The position numbers and the translations under genes were made by a program. Shown here one piece after another: positions 1-6,816 of a stretch of 9,442 bases of DNA (positions are counted from its first letter, which is position 1; each line of letters opens with the position of its first letter). The notes beneath the pieces were generated by a model, which made no database searches, had not been told where the DNA came from, and saw nothing but the letters and a program-made list of their open reading frames with translations. Source of the DNA: Acidimicrobiales bacterium (GTDB taxonomy: Bacteria; Actinomycetota; Acidimicrobiia; Acidimicrobiales; Poriferisodaliceae); assembly GCA_020631315.1 (NCBI GenBank), contig JAHDHM010000113.1, forward strand, positions 1 through 9,442, read 5' to 3'.

Positions 1-593
1 GAGACTGGTACGCGCACACGCTGTTGGAGACCCCGTCGTTCGAACGCCGCTCGCTTCGGCCGGAGTACGAGCGCATCACCTGGCTCGATGACGACGACGG
101 TTTCCAGGCGTGGGTGGAAGGCCGAACCGGTTACCCGATCGTCGACGCCGGCATGCGCCAGCTCGCGCAGACCGGGTGGATGCACAACCGGGTTCGGATG
201 ATCACGGCGTCGTTCCTGGTGAAGGACCTGCTGATCGACTGGCGCCGGGGCGAACGACACTTCCGGAAGGTCCTCGTCGACTCCGACGTGCCGCAGAACG
301 TCGGCAACTGGCAATGGGTTGCCGGCACAGGTCCCGATGCGGCGCCGTACTTCCGGATCTTCAATCCGGTCAGTCAGTCGAAGAAGTTCGATCCCAAGGG
401 TGAGTACATCCGGCGCTGGGTCCCCGAGCTCGCCGGCCTCGGCGACCGCGCGATTCATGCCCCATGGGAGTCCGCACCGCTGGACCTCCTCAGCGCAGGT
501 GTGACCCTCGGCCTCGACTATCCAGAGCCGATGGTGGATCACTCGATCGCCCGGGATCGCACGCTGAGCGCGTACTCAGTCGTGAAAGGCTGA
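1..593 (+). CDS. phrB: Class I CPD photolyase (deoxyribodipyrimidine photo-lyase), C-terminal part, 5' end outside window
   Basis: This is the FAD-binding catalytic half of a light-driven enzyme that splits cyclobutane pyrimidine dimers in DNA. The reading frame is open from base 3 (first residues DWYAHTLLE), so the gene begins upstream of the window; an internal TTG at 24 is not its start. The photolyase core is unmistakable: GRTGYPIVDAGMRQL, then GWMHNRVRMITASF, then DWRRGE, then NWQWVAGTGPDAAPYFRIFNP. Matching these blocks to E. coli PhrB, all three tryptophans of the electron-transfer chain are kept: W306 at bases 81-83, W359 at 240-242 and W382 at 309-311. The N378 equivalent beside the flavin N5 is also kept (Asn in QNVGN). 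This favours an active CPD photolyase over a cryptochrome. The antenna-binding N-terminal domain cannot be judged. The C-terminus (VDHSIARDRTLSAY) is of normal form. The GGDEF-EAL gene follows after 27 bp on the same strand. Confidence 0.95.
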   Translation, partial: DWYAHTLLETPSFERRSLRPEYERITWLDDDDGFQAWVEGRTGYPIVDAGMRQLAQTGWMHNRVRMITASFLVKDLLIDWRRGERHFRKVLVDSDVPQNVGNWQWVAGTGPDAAPYFRIFNPVSQSKKFDPKGEYIRRWVPELAGLGDRAIHAPWESAPLDLLSAGVTLGLDYPEPMVDHSIARDRTLSAYSVVKG

Positions 594-594
594 C

Positions 595-612
595 CACTCG
601 CCACGACGAGTG
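595..612 (+). repeat. Short inverted repeat in the photolyase / GGDEF-EAL intergenic gap
   Basis: CACTCG (595-600) and CGAGTG (607-612) form a perfect 6-bp inverted repeat around a 6-nt spacer, starting 2 bases after the photolyase stop and ending 8 bases before the GTG of the GGDEF-EAL gene. In RNA it could form a small hairpin over the region where a Shine-Dalgarno would lie. No T-run follows, so it is not a typical Rho-independent terminator. A repeat of this size can arise by chance in high-GC DNA. Confidence 0.3.
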
Positions 613-620
613 TCGGGATC

Positions 621-2801
621 GTGCGTCGCTTCGGCCAGCTGCACGTCATCGTGCTCGCCCTTGGTCTGCTGGTCGCGGTTGGTGCGTTCGTCGGGGTTCG
701 ACAGCTCATGGAGAGCAGGGCCGAGGCGATGCTCGACGAGATGCTCGACGACACCGCGGTTGCGGTCGGTGCGACCATCGCGCCGTCGGAGAAGGTGTTC
801 CTGCGGCTCTTGCCGATGCTGGCCCGAGACGACGTCGATCTCGAGCAGCTCGAGACGGCAGTCGGTCCTGCCATTCAACGGAACCCTTTCGTGAGCAATG
901 CCGCAGTCCGCGAACGCGACGGCTCGTTGATCTACATCGGGCTCGCCCCACCACAACTCCTCGAACACAGGCCAGGCGTCGACGAGTTCCCGGTCGACTT
1001 CGGCGGATTGGACGGCTCCATCCGGAGTTCGCTGTTCGTCGATCCTGACGGACGCGACGAGTACTCGATGGTCGCCTTGGGCGTCATGGTGACCGCACCG
1101 GCGAACGGCCGAACCATCTACTCAGAGATCACACTGCCGCTGTCGATGATGACGATGCTCGCGGACTCGCCGAGCTTCGACGTGACGCTCGAATTCCAGT
1201 TGGTCATCGACGAGGAAGTCGGTGATGTCTTCCGGGTCGGCACCGTCGGAACCGATGCCACCCACGTTCGATCCGTGGAGATCCCCCTCACAGCCGGAGC
1301 GCTGTTGGTGACCGCGACCGCACAGGGCGACCTGCTGACGTCGGCGGAAGCCTCGGTCCCGTGGATGGTCGGGGCGATCCTCCTGATGCTCGCGGTGCTG
1401 CTCGCCGGCGTCGCCCGGAACAACGCTCGGCGACAGCAGCGGATGGCGAAGCTCGAACAGAATCAGGCAGAGCTCGCGCACGAGATCCGGGAACGGCGGA
1501 CGGCTGAGGCCGTGCTCGAGCACCGCGCGACGCACGACAGCCTCACGGGTCTGGTGAACCGAGAGGGCCTGCTGCGCACATTGGAGGCACGGCTCCGGTC
1601 GGGTGACGTCGGCGCAGTCCTGTTCATCGACGTCGATCACTTCAAGGAGACGAACGACAGTCTCGGTCACTCGGCAGGCGACGCGCTGCTCGTCGAGCTG
1701 GCGGAGCGTTGGCAGAGCGTCGCGTCCGACGACGTCGTGTTGGGCCGCTTCGGCGGCGACGAGTTCGTCGCGATCGTCGGACAACCGGCCGATGCTGCCG
1801 ATGTCGCACGGGCGATGAGTCGCCTCGCGCGAGCTGAGGTCGATCTCGGTGTCGGCGTGGCCCAACCCACGATCAGCGTCGGAATCCGCCGTGTCGACGA
1901 CCTCGTCGACACGGCGATGGCGGTCGTGCGTGACGCTGACGCGGCGATGTACGAGGCCAAGCGCAACGGCCGCGACCGCTCCTTCTCGTTCACGTCGGAG
2001 GTTCGAGATCGAGTCGTCGAGCTGCATTCGATCCGTATCGAGCTCGAGCGGGCACTCGATGACGACCAGTTCGTGGTGCACTACCAGCCGGTGATCGACC
2101 TCGCGTCGGGTCGGCCCACAGCCCTCGAGGCGCTCGTTCGATGGGATCACCCCGAGCGCGGTCTCCTGCGGCCCGATGCGTTCCTGGACGTCATGATCGA
2201 CTCAGGGCTGATCGGTCGACTCGACCGCGTCGTCATGGAGCACGCGGCCCGAGCTCTGGCCCGTATCCGCGTGGCGACGGGGTTCGAAGGTCCCGTGTTG
2301 CTCAACATCACCGGCGCGGACCTCACCGACGACCTCGGCGAGCAGCTCGTGCAGGCACGGGAGGCGGTCGGCCTCGACACCGGCTCGCTCGCCATCGAAC
2401 TGACCGAACAGACCGTGGTGCCCGACCTCGATCGCGCCGAACGGATCCTGGCCGGCCTGCGTGATCGAGGGGTCGTCGTGGCACTCGACGACTTCGGCAC
2501 CGGCTACTCCGCGCTGGCCTACCTCCCACGCCTTCCGATCGACCTGCTCAAGCTCGATGCGACCTTCATTCGCGACCTACCCAGCAACGCCGTCGCGCGC
2601 TCGATCGTCGCGTCCGTTGCGAGTCTCGCCGCCGAGCTCGGTGTCGCGGTCGTCGCCGAAGGCGTCGCTGACGACGCGACCGCAGAGCTCGTCGCCGAGC
2701 TGGGCTGCAGCCTGGGCCAGGGTCGGTATCTGGCCGTCGAACTTGACGTCGACGAGACGGTCCGATGGCTCGACGGGATTGTCACCACGTCAACACGCTG
2801 A
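621..2801 (+). CDS. Membrane-anchored GGDEF-EAL cyclic-di-GMP protein with an unassigned N-terminal extracytoplasmic sensor region
   Basis: The 726-aa protein probably makes and/or breaks the second messenger c-di-GMP in response to an external signal. In order it has: a membrane segment at about residues 7-25; an extracytoplasmic region at about 26-247 that I cannot assign to a family (a PAS/Cache-like fold is possible); a second membrane segment at about 248-265; a short charged helix at 266-300, likely coiled coil; a GGDEF domain at about 301-458; and an EAL domain at about 465-717. The GGDEF site is intact (GRFGGDEF, residues 375-382). D337, N345 and D354 sit where PleD has its metal- and GTP-binding residues. 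The RxxD inhibitory site is absent. The EAL domain keeps E503 (of EAL), N562, E593 and E596 of ELTE, D623-D624 in DDFGTGYS, K644, E680 and Q700. The usual AEGVET is AEGVAD here, with Ala683 replacing the second Glu. GTG at 621 is the only start before the upstream in-frame stop that keeps the first membrane segment. Its Shine-Dalgarno is weak. Whether it acts as cyclase, phosphodiesterase or both cannot be read from the sequence. Confidence 0.92.
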   Translation: MRRFGQLHVIVLALGLLVAVGAFVGVRQLMESRAEAMLDEMLDDTAVAVGATIAPSEKVFLRLLPMLARDDVDLEQLETAVGPAIQRNPFVSNAAVRERDGSLIYIGLAPPQLLEHRPGVDEFPVDFGGLDGSIRSSLFVDPDGRDEYSMVALGVMVTAPANGRTIYSEITLPLSMMTMLADSPSFDVTLEFQLVIDEEVGDVFRVGTVGTDATHVRSVEIPLTAGALLVTATAQGDLLTSAEASVPWMVGAILLMLAVLLAGVARNNARRQQRMAKLEQNQAELAHEIRERRTAEAVLEHRATHDSLTGLVNREGLLRTLEARLRSGDVGAVLFIDVDHFKETNDSLGHSAGDALLVELAERWQSVASDDVVLGRFGGDEFVAIVGQPADAADVARAMSRLARAEVDLGVGVAQPTISVGIRRVDDLVDTAMAVVRDADAAMYEAKRNGRDRSFSFTSEVRDRVVELHSIRIELERALDDDQFVVHYQPVIDLASGRPTALEALVRWDHPERGLLRPDAFLDVMIDSGLIGRLDRVVMEHAARALARIRVATGFEGPVLLNITGADLTDDLGEQLVQAREAVGLDTGSLAIELTEQTVVPDLDRAERILAGLRDRGVVVALDDFGTGYSALAYLPRLPIDLLKLDATFIRDLPSNAVARSIVASVASLAAELGVAVVAEGVADDATAELVAELGCSLGQGRYLAVELDVDETVRWLDGIVTTSTR

Positions 2802-3750
2802 ACCCACCGACGCCCGCGGGATCGAGCAGCGCACGCGTCGCCGGATCGGTCGCAGCGGCCGCAGCCGGACGGCGGCTTGTGATCCATTCCCTCATGCGAT
2901 CGACGGTCGGCTGTCCGCCCAACTGGTCGAAGGGCACGTCCGAGGTGATGTCCACAGGCCGGCCGAGATCCAGTGGGGAGCCGGCTCGCCGATGGCGGTC
3001 GTAGGTCCGCAGCCACCCGCGATCCGGGCGGCATGCCAGCTCGGCGGTGGACGCGCCGTAGTCGAAGAGCATCACCGCCCCGCCGTCGGTCACGAGCTGT
3101 CGGGCACGATGCGTCCACAACAGCATCTGGTCGGCGAGCGGGAACTCGAGTCCCTCTGGGACGCCGGTCCCGAATGCCGCTGCCCGCGCCGCCGCGCCGT
3201 CGTCGGCTGGCTGCCAATGCTCGACCGCCCGCTGCGGACCGAGCTCGACGTACAGCTCCTCGACACCCGTGTCGCTACGGCGGACGATGCGCACCGGCAG
3301 GTTGTCGAGCAGCTCGTTCGCCACGACGACGTGCACCTCGGTGTGAAAGCGCTCGACTCGGAGGTCGGCGATCGCCACGGCCGGCAGTTCGTCGGTGCTG
3401 CCGAGTTCGAGATCGTCGGCAAGACGACGCACAGCTGCCTCGCGTTGGGCAGCGGAGATCTCGACCATGACCCAGCGCAGCGCAGCTCGGCAGTCGCCGG
3501 CGTGCCGCAGGACACCTGACGCGAGGGTGCCGACGCCAGCACCGCCTTCGACCACGACGAAGGGATCCGGACGACCGAGGGCGAACCAGCGACGATCGAG
3601 TTCGACGGCCAGGGCTCGGGCGAACTCATCACCCAGCTCAGGCGCGGTCAAGAAGTCACCGGCGGCGCCCGCAGCGCCGCCGGTGGTGTAGAAGCCATCA
3701 GGACCGTAGAGGCGGTCGTGCTGGAATTGATCGAACCGGATCAGGCCCAC
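2782..3750 (-). CDS. SAM-dependent methyltransferase, MidA/NDUFAF7 family (DUF185), last gene of the nuo cluster
   Basis: This 322-aa soluble class I methyltransferase belongs to the family whose mitochondrial member NDUFAF7 dimethylates an arginine of the complex I 49-kDa subunit NDUFS2 (NuoD in bacteria). Family marks in order: the N-terminal LYGPDGFYTTGG segment and GDFLTAPELG (residues 31-40); SAM-binding motif I VVVEGGAGVGT (65-75); an acidic residue after the second strand in VMVEIS (94-99); VVANELLDNLPVRI (142-155), matching the family's NE(L/F)xDxLPV signature; LFDYGAS (228-234); and a late DIT segment (267-269). It is somewhat shorter than many relatives because the N-terminal helix before the LYxPxxGFY segment is reduced and the C-terminus is compact. 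The GTG start at 3750 is chosen because GGAGG lies 6 bases before it. The gene begins 19 bp after the nuoN stop, and its last 20 bp overlap the convergent GGDEF-EAL gene. The family call is firm. The NuoD substrate is an inference from the family plus its place next to the complex I genes. Confidence 0.88.
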   Translation of the reverse strand: MGLIRFDQFQHDRLYGPDGFYTTGGAAGAAGDFLTAPELGDEFARALAVELDRRWFALGRPDPFVVVEGGAGVGTLASGVLRHAGDCRAALRWVMVEISAAQREAAVRRLADDLELGSTDELPAVAIADLRVERFHTEVHVVVANELLDNLPVRIVRRSDTGVEELYVELGPQRAVEHWQPADDGAAARAAAFGTGVPEGLEFPLADQMLLWTHRARQLVTDGGAVMLFDYGASTAELACRPDRGWLRTYDRHRRAGSPLDLGRPVDITSDVPFDQLGGQPTVDRMREWITSRRPAAAAATDPATRALLDPAGVGGFSVLTW

Positions 3751-3756
3751 TGGCGG

Positions 3757-3761
3757 CCTCC
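3757..3761 (-). promoter_or_regulatory. Shine-Dalgarno of the MidA-like methyltransferase gene
   Basis: GGAGG on the minus strand sits 6 bases before the GTG at 3750. It lies in the 19-bp gap after the nuoN stop and fixes the start of the methyltransferase gene, for which no better ATG is available at the right spacing. Confidence 0.8.
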
Positions 3762-3769
3762 GGATCCGC

Positions 3770-5257
3770 TCAGAGTGCGAGCGAGCTGGAGATGTCGCCG
3801 AAGCGGGCTGCTGCCTGCGGCAGCACGCCGAACACCATCGTGGCCACGACGGTCATGCCGATGGCGAGCCCGATCGTCCCGCTGACCTGCGACGGCTGGG
3901 CGTCGAGAGCATCGGCGTCGTTCATCCACATCTCTCGCAGGACTCGGCCGTAGTAGCCGAAAGCGATGACGGCGTTGATCGCCACCACGACCGCCAGGAT
4001 CGTTCCCTGGACCGAGTTGGCCTCGACCAGTGCGGCGAAGACGGCGAACTTGGCGAACCAACCACCAGCGGGCGGAATTCCGGCAAGAGCAGCCAGGAAG
4101 ATCGTCATCGCGACCGCAAGGCCGGGCGAGTAGGAGAACAGCCCGGCGTAGGAGCTGATCTCGCCGCTGCGGGTCTTCTTCGCCACGGCCAGCACCACGG
4201 CGAAGGCGCCGAGGTTCATGAAGGCGTAGATGATGAGGTACGTGACGACCGCGAGGATGGCCTCGTCGGTCGCATCGCCGGCGACGGCGAAGGGGGCGAG
4301 GATGAAGCCACCCTGTGCGACACCCGAGTAGGCCAGCATGCGGACGATGTTCGTCTGACGCAGCGCCAGCAGGTTGCCGATGGTCATGGTCAGTGCGGCC
4401 ATGATCCAGAAGAAGGGCTCGACCACGTCGTCGCGAGCGGCGAAGGCGACGAAGACGAGCTGGAGGAGCGCAACGAAACCGGCAGCCTTCGACGCCACGG
4501 CGAGGAAGGCGGTGACGGGCGTCGGCGAGCCCTCGTAGGTGTCCGGCGCCCAGGTGTGGAACGGCACGGCGGAGACCTTGAACCCGAAGCCGATCAGCAC
4601 GAACAAGATGCCGAGGATCATCATCGCGGAAGGGTTCTCACCCTCGAGCGAGCGAGCGATCTCGTCGAACTGTGTGGAACCCGACAGGCCGAAGATGAGC
4701 GACATGCCGTAGAGCATCACCGCGGACGCGAACACGCCCATCAGGTAGTACTTGACGCCGGCCTCGTTCGAGGTCGAGCCGCCCTTGCGCCACGCCGCCA
4801 GCATGTACGCCGGGATCGACAGCAGCTCGAGGGCCACGAACATGGTGATCAGATCACGCGACGAGGCGATCAGCACCATGCCGAGGATCGACGACAGCAG
4901 GAGCGAGTAGTACTCGTTCTCGTAGTAGTCGCCATCGCGGATGTAGTCGACCGACAACAGCACCACGATGAAGCCGGCGAGCAGGAACAGGGCCTTCAGC
5001 GTCAGCGCCATGTCGTCGACGACGAAGGCACCGTCGAACATGGTCCGGTCGGTACCGTCGACGGCGAGCGTCAGCACCGGCACCATCGTGAACAGCAGTG
5101 CGAACGACGTGAGCGCCGGCATCAGACGGCTGGCTCGCTCGTTCGACACGATGTCGACGAGCGTGACCAGGCTGCCGAGCGCCAGGAGCACCAGCTCCGG
5201 TGCGACGGCGTGCCAGTCGATCGCCGGACGTTCGAATGCGAGGAGCGCGAGATCCAT
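3770..5257 (-). CDS. nuoN: NADH-quinone oxidoreductase (complex I) subunit N
   Basis: NuoN is one of the three antiporter-like proton-pumping subunits of the complex I membrane arm. The 495-aa protein is a polytopic membrane protein with the proton-conducting transporter fold. Matching E. coli NuoN, the buried charged residues are kept: E144 (in ALELLS; E. coli E133), K169 (in GVKYYLMG; K158), K227 (in GFGFKVSAVPFHTW; K217), K257 (in VASKAAG; K247) and K403 (in GWFAKF; K395). The motif TNIVRMLAYSGVAQGG (303-318) is typical of the second half of the fold. The length is normal. The ATG start lies 3 bp after the nuoM stop and has a GGAGG 7 bases before it, inside the last nuoM codons, so translation is probably coupled to nuoM. 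PFHTWAPDTYEGSPTPVTA separates it from NuoM and NuoL, whose matching segments read PFHTWLPDAHTQAP and PLHTWLPDAMAGPTP. Confidence 0.96.
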   Translation of the reverse strand: MDLALLAFERPAIDWHAVAPELVLLALGSLVTLVDIVSNERASRLMPALTSFALLFTMVPVLTLAVDGTDRTMFDGAFVVDDMALTLKALFLLAGFIVVLLSVDYIRDGDYYENEYYSLLLSSILGMVLIASSRDLITMFVALELLSIPAYMLAAWRKGGSTSNEAGVKYYLMGVFASAVMLYGMSLIFGLSGSTQFDEIARSLEGENPSAMMILGILFVLIGFGFKVSAVPFHTWAPDTYEGSPTPVTAFLAVASKAAGFVALLQLVFVAFAARDDVVEPFFWIMAALTMTIGNLLALRQTNIVRMLAYSGVAQGGFILAPFAVAGDATDEAILAVVTYLIIYAFMNLGAFAVVLAVAKKTRSGEISSYAGLFSYSPGLAVAMTIFLAALAGIPPAGGWFAKFAVFAALVEANSVQGTILAVVVAINAVIAFGYYGRVLREMWMNDADALDAQPSQVSGTIGLAIGMTVVATMVFGVLPQAAARFGDISSSLAL

Positions 5258-5260
5258 GGA

Positions 5261-6802
5261 TCAGCCTCCGAGGGCGCTGAGAAGTTGGCCGACGGTGTCG
5301 TCGGTCACCGAGAAGAGCAGGTTCGGGTAGACGCCGAACACGACGATGGCCAGCAGGAACGGTGACCATGCGATCCACTCGAAGCGGCCGACGTCGGCGA
5401 TCTCCTCGTCGGCGAACTCCTCGGTCGGCTCACCGAACGACGTGCGCTGGTAGAGCCACAGGAGGTAACCGGCGGCGAGCACGGTGCCGATGGCGGCGAT
5501 GACCATGTAGACCCGGAACACGACCTCGTTCAGACCCTCGGCCGGCTGGTAGGCGGCGAGGATCGCCGGGAACTCACCCCAGAAGCCGGCGAGACCGGGC
5601 AGGCCGAGCGATGCCATGGTGGCGAAGCCGAGGATCCAGCCCATGCGCGGGGCCGACTTGAGCAGACCACCCAGGCGAGCGATCTCGAGCGTGTGGTAGC
5701 GCTCCTTCACCGAACCGGCGACGAAGAAGAGCATGCCGGTGATGAGGCCGTGGGCGACCATGCCGAAGACGGCAGCGTTGATGCCGAAGTCGGTCAGGGT
5801 GGCGATGCCGAGCATCACGTAGCCCATGTGGGCGACCGACGAGAAGGCGATCAGTCGCTTCATGTCGGTCTGGGCGAGGCAGCCGAGGGCGCCGTAGATG
5901 ATGCCGATGACGGCCAGCAGACCGATCCACGGGGCCCACTCCATTGCCGCCTCGGGGAGGATCGGAATGGCGATCCGCACGAAGCCGTAGGTGCCGAGCT
6001 TGAGGAGCACGGCGGCCAGGATGACCGAGCCGACGGTCGGCGCCTGGGTGTGGGCGTCGGGCAGCCAGGTGTGGAACGGGAACATCGGCACCTTGATGCC
6101 GAAGCCCATGAACATTCCGCCGAAGATGACCACCGCGGTGGTGAGGCTGAGGCCCTCGCCCGCCCACGCGCTCAGGGCACGCATGTCGAACGTCGACGTA
6201 CCGAGGTGTTCGCCCGAGAGGATGAACACCGCGATGAAGCTGATGATCATCAGCGCCGAGCCGAAGAGCGTGTACAGGAAGAACTTCAGGGACGCGTACT
6301 TGCGGTCCGGACCACCCCAGACGCCGATGAGAAAGTACATCGGCAGCAGGACGACCTCGAAGAACACGAAGAACAGGATCAGGTCCTGCGACACGAAGGT
6401 GCCGTTCATGCCCGTCGCGAGGACGAGGATGAGCATGAGGAACACCTTGGCGTTCCCGGGCTCGGGGATGTGGTCCCAGCTGTAGATGATGCACAGCGGC
6501 ACCACGACCAGCGAGAGGATCAGCAGCGGCAACGACAGGCCGTCGAGGCCGACGATGTAGCGGCTGTTGATGACGTCGATCCAGCTGTTGTCCACGAGGA
6601 ACTGCAGCTCGGACGAGTTGTCGAAGTCGAACCGGGCGAGGATCCAGATGCCCGCGGCCAAAGCGGCGAGGGACGATCCGAGGGCGACCAGCTTGTGGGT
6701 CTCCTCCTGCTCCTTGGGGATGGTCATCATGACCAGTACTCCAACGAGGGGAAGGAACACCGCGAGGCTCAAGAGCCAAGCGTCCAATCCTGTTGCTTCC
6801 AT
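5261..6802 (-). CDS. nuoM: NADH-quinone oxidoreductase (complex I) subunit M
   Basis: NuoM is the middle antiporter-like proton-pumping subunit, between NuoN and NuoL in the membrane arm. The 513-aa polytopic protein has the usual family length. Residues known to matter in E. coli NuoM are all in place: E149 (in FFEVVLLPMYFLIG; E. coli E144), K237 (in FGIKVPMFPFHTWLPDAH; K234), K268 (in VLLKLGTYGF; K265) and E410 (in GLAGFWGEFPAI; E407). MKRLIAFSSVAHMGYVMLG (314-332) is the standard motif of the second half of the fold. The ATG at 6802 is supported by GGGAGA 8 bases upstream, which begins on the last base of the nuoL stop. The gap to nuoL is 13 bp and to nuoN 3 bp. The cytoplasmic or C-terminal loop EEFADEEIAD (461-470) is acidic but of ordinary size. 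Confidence 0.97.
   Translation of the reverse strand: MEATGLDAWLLSLAVFLPLVGVLVMMTIPKEQEETHKLVALGSSLAALAAGIWILARFDFDNSSELQFLVDNSWIDVINSRYIVGLDGLSLPLLILSLVVVPLCIIYSWDHIPEPGNAKVFLMLILVLATGMNGTFVSQDLILFFVFFEVVLLPMYFLIGVWGGPDRKYASLKFFLYTLFGSALMIISFIAVFILSGEHLGTSTFDMRALSAWAGEGLSLTTAVVIFGGMFMGFGIKVPMFPFHTWLPDAHTQAPTVGSVILAAVLLKLGTYGFVRIAIPILPEAAMEWAPWIGLLAVIGIIYGALGCLAQTDMKRLIAFSSVAHMGYVMLGIATLTDFGINAAVFGMVAHGLITGMLFFVAGSVKERYHTLEIARLGGLLKSAPRMGWILGFATMASLGLPGLAGFWGEFPAILAAYQPAEGLNEVVFRVYMVIAAIGTVLAAGYLLWLYQRTSFGEPTEEFADEEIADVGRFEWIAWSPFLLAIVVFGVYPNLLFSVTDDTVGQLLSALGG
5265..5269 (-). promoter_or_regulatory. Shine-Dalgarno of nuoN, inside the nuoM 3' end
   Basis: GGAGG on the minus strand is built from the terminal Gly-Gly codons of nuoM and lies 7 bases before the nuoN ATG. 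A ribosome finishing nuoM therefore covers the nuoN start signal, which suggests translational coupling. Confidence 0.75.
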
Positions 6803-6810
6803 CGAGCAGT

Positions 6811-6816
6811 TCTCCC
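6811..6816 (-). promoter_or_regulatory. Shine-Dalgarno of nuoM, overlapping the nuoL stop
   Basis: GGGAGA on the minus strand shares its first base with the TAG stop of nuoL and lies 8 bases before the nuoM ATG. It supports the ATG at 6802 as the start. Confidence 0.7.

Noticed and set aside
24..26. TTG at 24 as a start codon for the photolyase
   Set aside because: The frame is open to the left edge with photolyase-like residues, and a start here would remove the antenna domain and part of the FAD domain. It is an internal Leu codon of a gene cut by the window.
1122..2150. Open frame of 342 codons on the minus strand inside the GGDEF-EAL gene
   Set aside because: It is the antisense shadow of the GGDEF domain coding region; no family signature, and the plus-strand frame has complete catalytic motifs.
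2782..2830. Rho-independent terminator between the convergent genes
   Set aside because: I found no stable GC-rich stem followed by a T-run on either strand near the two stops.
2461..3519. Plus-strand open frame of 352 codons spanning the GGDEF-EAL end and the methyltransferase gene
   Set aside because: It covers parts of two well-supported genes in other frames, and its product is Ser/Arg/Pro-rich with no recognisable domain.
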